A model generated the notes under the pieces. The model had not been told where the DNA came from. It ran no database searches and worked only from the letters and a program-made list of their open reading frames with translations. Shown here piece after piece: positions 6,428 to 15,398 of a stretch of 64,000 nucleotides of DNA (position 1 is its first letter; every line of letters starts with the position of its first letter). The stretch comes from Aequorivita marisscotiae (GTDB lineage: Bacteria; Bacteroidota; Bacteroidia; Flavobacteriales; Flavobacteriaceae), in NCBI RefSeq assembly GCF_029814825.1, contig NZ_CP122379.1, forward strand, positions 682,001 to 746,000, in the 5' to 3' direction. Position numbers and translations under genes: made by a program.

Positions 6428-7606
6428 ATGAAACCAGATTTATTTGAAGCTCCAGATTATTACAATCTTGACGAATTACTTTCCGATGAACACAAACTGG
6501 TACGCCAAGCCGCCCGCGATTGGGTAAAGCGCGACGTATCGCCTATTATAGAGGAATACGCCCAAAAGGCCGAATTTCCAGAACAAATTATTAGCGGTCT
6601 TGCCGAAATTGGTGCATTTGGCCCGTATATTCCCGAGGAATATGGCGGGGCGGGGCTCGACCAAATTTCCTATGGATTGATTATGCAGGAAATTGAACGC
6701 GGCGATAGTGGCGTTCGCAGTACCGCCTCTGTGCAATCTTCTTTAGTTATGTATCCTATTTACAAATACGGAACCGAGGAACAACGCAAAAAATATTTGC
6801 CAAAACTTGCATCGGGCGAATGGATGGGCTGTTTCGGTTTAACCGAGCCGGACCACGGGAGCAATCCCGGCGGAATGACCACCAATTTTAAAGACAAAGG
6901 CGACCACTATCTTTTAAACGGCGCCAAAATGTGGATAAGCAATGCTCCTTTTGCACAAGTAGCCGTTGTTTGGGCTAAAAACGAAGAAGGTAGAATCCAC
7001 GGGCTTATTGTAGAACGTGGCATGGAAGGCTTCTCTACCCCCGAAACACACAACAAATGGTCGCTTCGCGCTTCGGCAACGGGCGAACTTATTTTTGACA
7101 ACGTAAAAGTTCCGAAAGAAAACTTACTTCCAAACAAATCAGGTTTGGGTGCGCCACTTGGCTGCCTTGATTCTGCACGTTATGGAATTGCTTGGGGTGC
7201 CATTGGCGCTGCGATGGATTGTTATGACACGGCGTTGCGTTATTCAAAAGAGCGAATCCAGTTTGGAAAACCAATTGGGCAATTCCAACTTCAGCAGAAA
7301 AAATTGGCCGAAATGATTACTGAAATCACCAAAGCCCAATTGTTGGCTTGGCGTGTGGGCGTTATGCGAAATGCAGGTACGGCTACGAGCGCACAAATTT
7401 CAATGGCGAAACGAAATAACGTAGATATGGCAATTAACATAGCTCGCGAAGCGCGACAAATGTTAGGCGGAATGGGTATTACTGGCGAATACAGCATTAT
7501 GCGCCACTCGATGAACCTTGAAAGTGTAATAACTTATGAAGGCACACACGACATTCACTTGTTAATAACTGGTTTGGATATTACAGGACTAAACGCTTTT
7601 CAATAG
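6428..7606 (+). CDS. gcdH: glutaryl-CoA dehydrogenase (acyl-CoA dehydrogenase family)
   Basis: This is an FAD-dependent dehydrogenase that oxidatively decarboxylates glutaryl-CoA to crotonyl-CoA in lysine/tryptophan breakdown. The 392 residues cover the N-terminal, middle and C-terminal acyl-CoA dehydrogenase domains. The flavin/substrate segment CFGLTEPDHGSNPGGM and the C-terminal YEGTHDIH, with its catalytic glutamate, are those of the GCDH subgroup and not of short/medium-chain enzymes. A -7 box TACATTTG lies at 6398-6405. It is monocistronic, closed by a strong terminator. A saccharopine dehydrogenase gene at 27450 would fit the same lysine catabolism. Confidence 0.92.
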   Translation: MKPDLFEAPDYYNLDELLSDEHKLVRQAARDWVKRDVSPIIEEYAQKAEFPEQIISGLAEIGAFGPYIPEEYGGAGLDQISYGLIMQEIERGDSGVRSTASVQSSLVMYPIYKYGTEEQRKKYLPKLASGEWMGCFGLTEPDHGSNPGGMTTNFKDKGDHYLLNGAKMWISNAPFAQVAVVWAKNEEGRIHGLIVERGMEGFSTPETHNKWSLRASATGELIFDNVKVPKENLLPNKSGLGAPLGCLDSARYGIAWGAIGAAMDCYDTALRYSKERIQFGKPIGQFQLQQKKLAEMITEITKAQLLAWRVGVMRNAGTATSAQISMAKRNNVDMAINIAREARQMLGGMGITGEYSIMRHSMNLESVITYEGTHDIHLLITGLDITGLNAFQ

Positions 7607-7621
7607 TAGCACGATTATTTT

Positions 7622-7665
7622 AACAAAGCCACGATTTTACTGGAAAGTCGTGGCTTTGTTTTTTC
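7622..7665 (+). terminator. rho-independent terminator after gcdH
   Basis: A 13-bp perfect stem (AACAAAGCCACGA / TCGTGGCTTTGTT) with a 13-base loop is followed by a T-run. Confidence 0.92.
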
Positions 7666-7765
7666 AATATATAATTTTTCGAAAAGAATATGCTTGTCGA
7701 TATATGAAGGATTACAAACCTCATTCGCAGCAATTATCGTATTATTATAAACTGAAAATACAAAA

Positions 7766-8458
7766 ATGATGTTTTTTAAAAATGCAATAGCGCTACTTAC
7801 CCTAATTACAATTTCCTGTGGAATTTCAAAAGAACCCCTTTCTTCTGAAGAAACTACACATACATATTTAGCACTTGGAGATAGTTACACTATAGGCGAA
7901 AGTGTTTGCGACAGTTGTAATTACCCAAAACAATTAACCGCTTCTTTAAACGCCGTATTGAAGAAAAAAACCACGGTTAAAATAATTGCCAAAACTGGGT
8001 GGACAACAACCAATTTACTTGCTGCAATCGTCAATGAAAATCCACCAAAAAATTACGATTTGGTTACCTTACTTATAGGTGTGAACAATCAGTACCAAGG
8101 AAAACCCTTTTCAGTGTATGAAGAAGAATTTTCAGAATTACTTGAAAAAGCAATTGAATTTGCAAAAGGAAAAACTGAAAATGTAATTGTACTTTCCATT
8201 CCCGATTATGCGTTTACGCCATTCGGACAAAAATCTGGGAAAGCGGAAAAAATAACTTCAGACTTAAAAAGATACAATGCATACGCTAAAAAGATTGCTG
8301 AAGAAGAAGGAGTGGCATTTAAAAACATAACCCCAATTACACAGCAAGGTTTAGACGATCCAGAATTGGTTGCAGCAGACAGTTTGCACCCTTCTGAAAA
8401 AGCATATAAAAAATTTGTTGAACTGCTATTTAAAAGTGTGTTGAAAACACTTCACTAG
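7766..8458 (+). CDS. SGNH/GDSL-hydrolase lipoprotein
   Basis: The 230-residue protein carries a lipoprotein signal (LLTLITISCG, Cys at about 18). It then has an SGNH hydrolase fold: block I GDSYTIGES (nucleophile Ser), block II Gly in AKTGWTT, block III GVNNQYQ (oxyanion Asn), and block V DSLHPSE (catalytic Asp/His). All catalytic positions are present, so esterase or lipase/acylhydrolase activity at the periplasmic face or cell surface is likely; the substrate is unknown. It ends 4 bases inside the convergent ferredoxin gene. Confidence 0.9.
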   Translation: MMFFKNAIALLTLITISCGISKEPLSSEETTHTYLALGDSYTIGESVCDSCNYPKQLTASLNAVLKKKTTVKIIAKTGWTTTNLLAAIVNENPPKNYDLVTLLIGVNNQYQGKPFSVYEEEFSELLEKAIEFAKGKTENVIVLSIPDYAFTPFGQKSGKAEKITSDLKRYNAYAKKIAEEEGVAFKNITPITQQGLDDPELVAADSLHPSEKAYKKFVELLFKSVLKTLH

Positions 8459-8784
8459 ACTTCGGGGGCTAATTCTACTTCAAGTCCGTCGAGTTCTTCC
8501 TTAATAAATATTTGGCAGCTAAGGCGGCTGTTTTCTTTCACATTAAAAGCTTCTGAAAGCATTAAATCTTCATCATAGCTCATTTCGGGAAGTTGGTGGG
8601 GACTTTCAACGTAACACTGGCAGGAGGCACACATGGCCATTCCGCCGCAAATACCAATGGTTCCTTCTGGCGCTAATTCGTACGATCTAACTATTTCCAT
8701 CAGGTTCATATTCATATCTGTGGGAGCATCAACTTTATGTTTTACCCCATGACGATCTACAATAGTTACTTTAATATCTTTCAT
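8455..8784 (-). CDS. fdx: 2Fe-2S ferredoxin
   Basis: The 109-residue adrenodoxin/plant-type ferredoxin has cluster ligands in CGGMAMCASCQC and a distal SRLSCQI cysteine. The pattern and length fit the Fdx/ISC-type group, which supplies electrons for Fe-S assembly and oxygenases. It is the last gene of a leftward group Mrp-Nfu-FNR-Fdx, 59 bases after the reductase gene, its likely electron donor (inference from adjacency). Its 3' end overlaps the SGNH gene by 4 bases on the opposite strand. Confidence 0.93.
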   Translation of the reverse strand: MKDIKVTIVDRHGVKHKVDAPTDMNMNLMEIVRSYELAPEGTIGICGGMAMCASCQCYVESPHQLPEMSYDEDLMLSEAFNVKENSRLSCQIFIKEELDGLEVELAPEV

Positions 8785-8843
8785 TGGTACAGACTCCAGT
8801 GCATTAAATGTTTTAAACCCGAGGAGGCATTTTTTTAGGTATA

Positions 8844-9896
8844 TTAATCTATTGATTTAATTACTGCCTTTGGCGCTTCCTTTTTACTGCCATCAAAACC
8901 TTCAACTCCGCCAACGGTAGTGTATTTCATAACATAACGTTTATCTGGAAAAATGCGTTGATACGCACTTTGGCACATTAGCGTAGCTTCGTGAAATCCG
9001 CAAAGAATAAGTTTCAGTTTTCCGGGGTACGTATTAACATCACCAATGGCATAGATTCCGGGGATATTTGTTTGATAGTCTAAAGCATTATTGACTTTAA
9101 TTGCGTTCTTTTCAATTTCAAGTCCCCAGTCGGCTATTGGCCCGAGTTTTGGCGACAATCCGAATAAGGGAATAAAATGGTCGCATTCACGGTTAAAAAC
9201 CTCATCGCCTTGTTTTATTACTACTTCTTCCAAACCGTTATTTCCAACCAAACCAATTACTTCGGCAGGCGTTATTAATTCAATCTTGCCAAGGTTTTTT
9301 AATTCTTGAACTTTTTCAACGCTATCTAACGCGCCACGAAATTCGTTTCTTCGATGAACAAGCGTTACGCTTTTAGCAACATCTGTTAAAAAGATACTCC
9401 AATCCAAGGCAGAATCACCGCCGCCAGAGATAACCACATTTTTGTCGCGGTATATTTCAGGATTTCGAATAATATATTCTACACCTTTATCCTCAAAATC
9501 TGAAAGATTGGTAATGGGAGGCTTTCGTGGTTCAAAACTACCTAAACCACCAGCAATAGCTACTATTGGCGCGTGATGTTTTGTGCCCTTATCGGTAGTT
9601 ACTACAAACGTGCCATCTTCTAATTTTTCTATTGTATTTGCGCGTTCGCCTAATGTAAATCCAGGCTGAAATGGTTCAATCTGTTTCATTAGATTGTTTA
9701 CCAAATCGCCCGCTAATATTTCTGGAAATCCAGGTATATCGTAAATAGGTTTTTTGGGATATATTTCTGTACACTGCCCACCCGCTTGTGGAAGTGCATC
9801 GATTAGATGACATTTTAGTTTTAGTAATCCGGCCTCAAAAACAGCGAAGAGTCCCGTAGGACCAGCACCTATTATGAGTATATCTGTTTTTATCAT
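8844..9896 (-). CDS. ferredoxin--NADP reductase, thioredoxin-reductase-like type
   Basis: This is an FAD/NAD(P) oxidoreductase of the YumC/FNR2 type. From ATG 9896 it has 350 residues. It carries the FAD-binding ILIIGAGPTG at the N-terminus, GGQCTEIYPKKPIYDIPGFP, the NADPH-binding VISGGGDSALDW, and the C-terminal FAD motif GIYAIGDV. Thioredoxin reductase has a CxxC redox pair between these motifs; here it is absent (GGGDSALDW occupies the region), which identifies an FNR. The 27 extra bases to 9923 are rejected because the family starts with the MIKTDILIIGAG segment. Adjacent ferredoxin is the probable partner. Confidence 0.9.
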   Translation of the reverse strand: MIKTDILIIGAGPTGLFAVFEAGLLKLKCHLIDALPQAGGQCTEIYPKKPIYDIPGFPEILAGDLVNNLMKQIEPFQPGFTLGERANTIEKLEDGTFVVTTDKGTKHHAPIVAIAGGLGSFEPRKPPITNLSDFEDKGVEYIIRNPEIYRDKNVVISGGGDSALDWSIFLTDVAKSVTLVHRRNEFRGALDSVEKVQELKNLGKIELITPAEVIGLVGNNGLEEVVIKQGDEVFNRECDHFIPLFGLSPKLGPIADWGLEIEKNAIKVNNALDYQTNIPGIYAIGDVNTYPGKLKLILCGFHEATLMCQSAYQRIFPDKRYVMKYTTVGGVEGFDGSKKEAPKAVIKSID

Positions 9897-9963
9897 GAAA
9901 GACGATCTCTTAATTGTGTTCAAAAATAATTTAGAAAATGGTAGAATAAAATGACGATTGTCA

Positions 9964-10206
9964 TTACTGGGTAATGCTCACAACTTTCTCTATTTGTGGA
10001 GCATATTTTTTAATGGTCATTTCTACCCCGCTCTTTAGGGTCATTTGGTTTACCGAACAACCCACACAAGCGCCCTGTAATTGTACATTTACAATTTTAT
10101 CATCTTCTATGGACACGAGCAAAATATCGCCACCATCGTTTTGTAAAAACGGTCTTATTTCTTCTAATGCTTGCTCTACTTTTAGTGTAAGTTCTTGGGT
10201 TGTCAT
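9964..10206 (-). CDS. NifU-like Fe-S scaffold/carrier domain protein (Nfu)
   Basis: The 80-residue stand-alone NifU C-terminal domain binds a 4Fe-4S cluster between subunits and delivers it to apoproteins. The ligand motif is GACVGCSVNQMTLK (CxxC); the N-terminal EEIRPFLQNDGGD is the family signature. It begins 1 base after the end of mrp, so the two are one operon with coupled translation. Both proteins act in Fe-S transfer. Confidence 0.95.
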   Translation of the reverse strand: MTTQELTLKVEQALEEIRPFLQNDGGDILLVSIEDDKIVNVQLQGACVGCSVNQMTLKSGVEMTIKKYAPQIEKVVSITQ

Positions 10207-10207
10207 A

Positions 10208-11347
10208 TTATTTTTTTACGGCACTGCAACCTGCCATTGTTGTAATTTTTATTGCCTCGGTTGGAGGTAGATTTTCGTTTCTACGCACGGTTTCTTCTAC
10301 CACATTTCTGGTTATTGTTTCAAAAGCTTCCTCGGTTTGCGTTGCTGTTTGCAAAGCTGCTGGCCTTCCAACGTCACCTGCTTCACGAATGCTTTGTACC
10401 AACGGCACTTCACCTAAAAATGGCACGTCTAAATCGCCCGCCAAATGTTTTGCACCTTCTTTTCCAAATATATAATATTTATTTTCTGGAAGTTCCGCAG
10501 GAGTAAAGTAGGCCATATTTTCAATAATTCCCAAAACGGGAACATCTATATTTTCTTGGCGGAACATTGCCACACCTTTTCTAGCATCAGACAAGGCAAC
10601 GGTTTGCGGAGTACTTACTACAACTGCGCCGGTAATTGGCAACGACTGCATAATGCTTAAATGAATATCGCCTGTTCCTGGAGGAAGATCTATTAACATA
10701 AAATCTAGTTGATCCCAAGCGGCATCAAAGATAAGTTGGTTTAATGCTTTGGCGGCCATCGGTCCACGCCAAATTACAGCCTGATCGGGTTGCGTAAAAA
10801 AGCCAATGGAAAGAATTTTAATTCCGTAATTTTCAATAGGTTTCATTTTACTTTTTCCGCCAACATTAACCGATAGTGGTTTTTCCATTGCCACATCAAA
10901 CATTATTGGGATGGAAGGTCCGTAAATATCGGCATCTAGGATACCCACTTTAAAGCCCATTTTTGAAAGTGTTACCGCTAAATTTGCCGTTACTGTAGAT
11001 TTACCAACGCCACCCTTTCCGGAAGCTACTGCTATAATATTCTGAATTCCAGGAATTGGCTTTCCCTTTATTAGATTTGGATTTTGTGGTTTAGCAGGCG
11101 CTTCAACTTTTATATTTACTTGTACTTTGGCTGTTGCGTCTACTTTTTCATGTATGGTTTTTATAATATCTGCCTCAGCGCGTTTTTTAATGTGAAGTGC
11201 AGGGGTAGATAGTTTTAAATCTACGATAACTTCGTCTGCAAATGTAACAACATTTTGCACAGCACCGCTTGCTACCATATTTCTTCCTTCGCCAGAAACA
11301 GTAATGGTTTCAAGTGCTTGAAGGATATTTTGTTTTGAAATGCTCAT
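10208..11347 (-). CDS. Mrp/NBP35-family Fe-S carrier ATPase (ApbC)
   Basis: The 379 residues comprise an N-terminal MIP18/DUF59 domain (about 1-85) and a deviant Walker A P-loop GKGGVGKST (110-118). Further motifs are the switch-like DADIYGPSIP, MLIDLPPGTGD and a C-terminal MAGCSAVKK cysteine. Mrp proteins bind and transfer 4Fe-4S clusters in an ATP-dependent way. A -7 box TATATTTG lies at 11383-11390 on this strand. It is the first gene of the Mrp-Nfu-FNR-ferredoxin group. The 11348-11582 gap holds otherwise only A/T-rich sequence and a weak 7-bp hairpin near 11490. Confidence 0.95.
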   Translation of the reverse strand: MSISKQNILQALETITVSGEGRNMVASGAVQNVVTFADEVIVDLKLSTPALHIKKRAEADIIKTIHEKVDATAKVQVNIKVEAPAKPQNPNLIKGKPIPGIQNIIAVASGKGGVGKSTVTANLAVTLSKMGFKVGILDADIYGPSIPIMFDVAMEKPLSVNVGGKSKMKPIENYGIKILSIGFFTQPDQAVIWRGPMAAKALNQLIFDAAWDQLDFMLIDLPPGTGDIHLSIMQSLPITGAVVVSTPQTVALSDARKGVAMFRQENIDVPVLGIIENMAYFTPAELPENKYYIFGKEGAKHLAGDLDVPFLGEVPLVQSIREAGDVGRPAALQTATQTEEAFETITRNVVEETVRRNENLPPTEAIKITTMAGCSAVKK

Positions 11348-11582
11348 TGTATATATGTAATATTTAGATTCATTCTAAAGTGCAAATATACTAAAATAAG
11401 TTGGCAGTATACAGTGGTAGTTTTTAGGAAGTTTTAGTGAAATTATTTCCAATGATTTGTAAATTTTTTTAAAATTAGGAAATAATAAAGTATTGAAAAT
11501 TTCAACAATTTAATACTTCCAATTCTTAAAACGCCGGATTAGTTTGGTTAAAACTTGATGCTTGCAGTTTGTAATTTACCTA

Positions 11583-11906
11583 CTAAAGCTCCTTCATCGG
11601 ATCCCAAAAGTGTTTTTCAAAATTCTGGATTTTATTATCCACAATTTCAATTCCTTCATTTTCCAAAAGCTGTTGCATTAGGTTTGTGCCGTCAAAATGA
11701 TGCTTCCCGGTTAACAATCCGTTTCGGTTTACCACACGATGTGCAGGAACCTCGTGTTTTTTGCTCGCATTCATAGCCCAACCCACCATCCGAGCGCTTC
11801 CGGCAGCACCTAAATAATTTGCTATTGCACCATACGATGTAACCCTTCCGAAAGGAATGCATTTTACGACCGAATATACTTTGTCAAAAAAACTCGGGTC
11901 GGCCAC
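11583..11906 (-). CDS. alkyltransferase-like protein (Atl), MGMT family without active cysteine
   Basis: The 107-residue protein matches the DNA-binding domain of O6-alkylguanine-DNA alkyltransferases (FGRVTSYGAIANYLG, GSARMVGWAMNA). The active-site PCHRV is VPAHRVVN here, with Ala replacing the alkyl-accepting Cys. Atl proteins bind O6-alkylguanine and flag it for nucleotide excision repair without removing the alkyl group. Its start lies 1 base from the stop of the LysE-type gene, so co-transcription is likely. High confidence in family. Confidence 0.92.
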   Translation of the reverse strand: MADPSFFDKVYSVVKCIPFGRVTSYGAIANYLGAAGSARMVGWAMNASKKHEVPAHRVVNRNGLLTGKHHFDGTNLMQQLLENEGIEIVDNKIQNFEKHFWDPMKEL

Positions 11907-11907
11907 G

Positions 11908-12534
11908 TTACATATGTTTTATAATTTTCAATAGTGTAATTGCGGAGATAATAGCGGTAATTATCCCTATTACATAATTCATATTTAGCTTTAACTTACG
12001 GGAATCTTCTTTAGGTCTAAAAAACTGAACGTAAAGTGCCAAACTGCTAAAAGTACCAATGCCAGCCGCAATAACGGCAAGTATAAGTGCAGGTTGAGAA
12101 AACGAAAAAGCTCCAAAAGTGTTAAAAGTAATGCTCAAATACATCCAATATGGCAGTGGGAGCAGATTGAGCATTGCAATAAAAATACCGAGGAAAAAAC
12201 GATTTTTTTTTGAATTTTCACCGTGGTCGCGAATTTGTATTCGCGTGTCTTTTGCGATAAAAATAAAGTAAATGGTAAGGCTAATAAAAATTCCTAAGGC
12301 TACCTTTTGAAGTAAGCTTACAATCTCGGGATGCTGACCAATATATCTTGCAAAAATCAAGGCAACATACGTTTGTATCATCACCGTTATGCACACGCCA
12401 ATGGAGAAAAGGAAACCTCTCTTTCGGCCCTCTTTCATGCTTATTTTTGCCGCATACATATTTATTAATCCGGGCGGCAACACCCCAATAAACGCCCCAA
12501 ATAGACCTATAAGTAAGTTGTAAAAAATTGCCAT
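11908..12534 (-). CDS. LysE-family membrane transporter
   Basis: The 208-residue protein has six hydrophobic segments and the N-terminal LysE/RhtB signature (GAFIGVLPPGLINMYAAKIS ... GRKRGFLFSIG). The family exports amino acids and related small molecules from the cytoplasm; the substrate cannot be deduced. It lies between trmB and atl on the same strand, separated by 38 and 1 bases, so it is probably part of a three-gene run. Confidence 0.85.
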   Translation of the reverse strand: MAIFYNLLIGLFGAFIGVLPPGLINMYAAKISMKEGRKRGFLFSIGVCITVMIQTYVALIFARYIGQHPEIVSLLQKVALGIFISLTIYFIFIAKDTRIQIRDHGENSKKNRFFLGIFIAMLNLLPLPYWMYLSITFNTFGAFSFSQPALILAVIAAGIGTFSSLALYVQFFRPKEDSRKLKLNMNYVIGIITAIISAITLLKIIKHM

Positions 12535-12572
12535 TTAGGGCCTTAGTTTCTGTGAATATAATAAAATTTTAA

Positions 12573-13247
12573 CTAACGGAATTTAAACCTGATATAGGTT
12601 ATTTTTTTTCCTTTTTCAAGATATTGGTTTTCATAAAAGGTTTGAATAGCCGTTACAGCTTCGGGAGCGCCATCGCTTCCGTACACGTCGTGGTGAGCGT
12701 ATTCTATTATTTCGTCCAATCCGTGCAATAATCCAAGTGTATAACCGTGCATAAATTCGCTATCGGTTTTTAGATGAACTACCCCATCTGGCTTTAAAAT
12801 CTTTTTATACTTATTCAGAAAATCCTGATTTGTGAGGCGGTGTTTAGTGCGTTTAAACTTTATTTGGGGATCGGGGAATGTAATCCAAATTTCATCTACT
12901 TCGTTTTCGTCAAAAAGCTGATCTACGAGTTCTATTTGCGTTCTAAGAAAACCAACGTTTGTATAATTTTCTTCCAAGGCAGTTTTTGCTCCACGCCAAA
13001 AACGGGCGCCCTTAATATCTATTCCCAAAAAGTTTACGTTCGGGTTGGCTTTTGCCAAACTTACACTGTATTCTCCTTTGCCACAGCCAAGTTCTAGCAC
13101 GAGTGGGTTTTCATTTTTAAAAAATCCTTTCCGCCAATTACCCTTTAACTTCAGCGAGTTGTTTTGCACTTCCTCCCGCGAAGGCTGTACTACATTTTTA
13201 AAAGTTTCATTCTCCTTAAAACGCCTTAGTTTATTTTTACTTCCCAA
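12573..13247 (-). CDS. trmB: tRNA (guanine-N7-)-methyltransferase
   Basis: This SAM-dependent enzyme makes m7G46 in the variable loop of tRNAs. The 224 residues contain motif I VLELGCGKGEYSVSLA, the TrmB hallmark WITFPDPQIKFKRTKHRL and a C-terminal TxYE-like region (ETFYENQ-type IQTFYENQYLEKG). Length and motifs are normal. It is the first gene of a leftward run with the LysE-type and Atl genes, and is divergent from the glycosyltransferase at 13314. Confidence 0.95.
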   Translation of the reverse strand: MGSKNKLRRFKENETFKNVVQPSREEVQNNSLKLKGNWRKGFFKNENPLVLELGCGKGEYSVSLAKANPNVNFLGIDIKGARFWRGAKTALEENYTNVGFLRTQIELVDQLFDENEVDEIWITFPDPQIKFKRTKHRLTNQDFLNKYKKILKPDGVVHLKTDSEFMHGYTLGLLHGLDEIIEYAHHDVYGSDGAPEAVTAIQTFYENQYLEKGKKITYIRFKFR

Positions 13248-13301
13248 AATTTTTAAATTTTCGGTAAAATTAAGGAAATAAAATGCCGCTGCAATTATTG
13301 C

Positions 13302-13309
13302 TACCTTTG
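13302..13309 (+). promoter_or_regulatory. -7 box very close to the start codon
   Basis: TACCTTTG ends 4 bases before the ATG at 13314. With the usual start 4-8 bases after the box, the message would begin at or next to the ATG. A -33 element is not clear. Confidence 0.5.
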
Positions 13310-13313
13310 TTTT

Positions 13314-14381
13314 ATGTCACAGCAGAAGACAATTTTGGTAGCGCCCTTAAATTGGGGTCTTGGGCACGCTACGCGCTGTATCCCAATTATTCGCGCGTTG
13401 CTTAAACAAAACTTTAAAGTTTTAATTGCTTCAGATGGAGCTGCATTATTATTGCTAGAAAAAGAATTTCCGTATTTAGAGGTTTTTGAGCTTCCTACCT
13501 ACAATATTACATATCCCGAAAAGAAAATATTTTTTAAATGGAAAATGTTTTTAAAACTTCCACAATTACGGCGAACCATTATCGCAGAAAATAGGTTTAT
13601 AAAAAAATTAATGTCGGAAAGGGAAATACACGGTATAATAAGCGACAACCGATTTGGCATAAGAAATAGCACCATTCCTTCAATTTTTATAACTCATCAA
13701 CTTCGCGTTTTAACCGGAAGCACAACGTATTTTAGTAGCAGAATCCATCAAAAAATAATTAAGAAATTCAGCAGCTGTTGGGTGCCGGACGTACCTGATT
13801 TAATTATGAATCTCAGCGGAAAATTGGGCCATTTAAACAACGAGCCGTTTCCGGTAGAGTACATGGGTGTATTAAGCCGAATGAAAAAAAAGGAGCTGCC
13901 CAAAACCATAGATATTTTATTGTTGCTCTCCGGTCCCGAACCACAGCGCACTCAATTTGAAAAACTTTTAATAAACGCTTTTAAAGAAAGTGAAAAACGC
14001 ATTCTAATGGTTCGCGGTATTGTAGAAAATGTTGAAAAATGGGATGACTTTGGAAACATTAAAGCAGTAAACTATTTGCAAACCGACGCATTGGAAGCTA
14101 CGATAAACGAAAGTGAAATAATAGTTGCTAGATCTGGTTATACTACCATCATGGATTTAACAGTTCTTGAAAAAAAGGTTTTTTTTGTACCTACACCCGG
14201 ACAATATGAGCAGGAGTATTTGGCAAAACGATTGCATTATTTGGGCATTGCGCCATCGTGTAAACAACAGGATTTTAAAATAGAATTACTAAATAAAATT
14301 TTGGTGTACAAAGGCTTAAAAAAACTAGCACATCCGCCAATTAATTATACCAAATTATTTTCCCCTTTCGAGAGTAAATGA
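13314..14381 (+). CDS. glycosyltransferase, MurG/GT28-like GT-B fold
   Basis: The 355 residues start with the acceptor-binding glycine motif APLNWGLGHATRC, typical of Bacteroidetes GT-B proteins related to MurG and MGDG synthase. A C-terminal nucleotide-sugar domain follows (ILLLLSGPEPQRT ... VARSGYTTIMDL ... PTPGQYEQEYLAKRL). The substrate is unknown; a role in cell-envelope glycolipids is an inference. It may be translated from a leaderless message. The last 27 bases overlap the convergent histidine kinase gene. Confidence 0.85.
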   Translation: MSQQKTILVAPLNWGLGHATRCIPIIRALLKQNFKVLIASDGAALLLLEKEFPYLEVFELPTYNITYPEKKIFFKWKMFLKLPQLRRTIIAENRFIKKLMSEREIHGIISDNRFGIRNSTIPSIFITHQLRVLTGSTTYFSSRIHQKIIKKFSSCWVPDVPDLIMNLSGKLGHLNNEPFPVEYMGVLSRMKKKELPKTIDILLLLSGPEPQRTQFEKLLINAFKESEKRILMVRGIVENVEKWDDFGNIKAVNYLQTDALEATINESEIIVARSGYTTIMDLTVLEKKVFFVPTPGQYEQEYLAKRLHYLGIAPSCKQQDFKIELLNKILVYKGLKKLAHPPINYTKLFSPFESK

Positions 14382-15392
14382 AAATTCTGAACCCACACCA
14401 AACTGACTCTCGATATAAATTTTTTCATTATGAGCCTCCACGATATGTTTTACAATTGAAAGTCCGAGGCCACTTCCGCCCTCCTTTCTTGAGCCACTTT
14501 TATCTATTCTATAAAAACGTTCAAAAATACGCTGAATATTTTCTTTTAAAATTCCTTCACCATTATCGGTAACCCTTACTAGTACCTTACTTTTTAAAAT
14601 ATTCTCAATACTTATTTCGGTGGTTCCGTCCTGTTTTCCATATTTTAGAGAGTTTACAATAAGGTTTGTGAGCACCTGTTCTACTCGCTCCCTATCTGCA
14701 TTTACTACTATCTGGCTTGGGTATTCTTTATCGAAAACAAGGGAAATGTTTTTCTTTTTAGCTTTCATTTCCAACAAATCAAAAACGTTTTGAACCAGGG
14801 TAATTATGTCAAAATTTTCTTTGTTCAGCACTAGGCCGCCTACTTCCAGTTTGGCAATCATATCTAATTCCTTCACAATATAGATGAGTCTTTCCACACC
14901 TTTATTAGCTCTTCGAAGGTATTCTTTGAGCACTTTTTTATCTTTCATTGCGCCGTCTAGCAAGGTTAAGATATAGCTTTGTACTGTGAATAACGGCGTT
15001 TTAAGTTCGTGCGAAACGTTTCCCATAAATTCTTTTCGATAATTTTCGCGAACGTTTAGGGTTTCAATTTCAAGTTTTTTTACGTTCACGTAATTCTCAA
15101 CTTCGCGGGTAAGCACTTCCATATCTGTAGTTACGGAAGGTTTGGGGAAATCTTTCTCGTTTAAAATTCGAACGTCTTTGTATATTTTTTTTATTCGGTG
15201 AAAAATAAATTTCTCAACCCTATGTTGAAGTACGAAAAACGAAAACAGAAACAATATAACAAAAAATAAAAGTAGCCAGAGTGAAACCGTTTCTATTAAA
15301 AAATATAAAAACACACCCGTCGCCAAAGTAGAAAACAAGGCGATGAGCAGCGAAGTAGAAGCAGCAAAGTTATATTTTCGGGTATACTTCAT
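14355..15392 (-). CDS. PhoR-like sensor histidine kinase
   Basis: The 345-residue kinase has two close N-terminal membrane helices (residues 8-56) with practically no periplasmic sensor domain. A short linker leads to HisKA with the phospho-acceptor in MGNVSHELKTPL. HATPase_c follows: N box NLIVNSLKYGK, G1 VTDNGEGI, G2 GGSGLGLSIVKHI. The response regulator at 15399 is 6 bases upstream on the same strand, giving a standard two-component operon. By similarity to PhoR/PhoB it may answer phosphate or envelope state, but the lack of a sensor domain leaves the stimulus open. Confidence 0.92.
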   Translation of the reverse strand: MKYTRKYNFAASTSLLIALFSTLATGVFLYFLIETVSLWLLLFFVILFLFSFFVLQHRVEKFIFHRIKKIYKDVRILNEKDFPKPSVTTDMEVLTREVENYVNVKKLEIETLNVRENYRKEFMGNVSHELKTPLFTVQSYILTLLDGAMKDKKVLKEYLRRANKGVERLIYIVKELDMIAKLEVGGLVLNKENFDIITLVQNVFDLLEMKAKKKNISLVFDKEYPSQIVVNADRERVEQVLTNLIVNSLKYGKQDGTTEISIENILKSKVLVRVTDNGEGILKENIQRIFERFYRIDKSGSRKEGGSGLGLSIVKHIVEAHNEKIYIESQFGVGSEFSFTLERGK

Positions 15393-15398
15393 CGGGAA

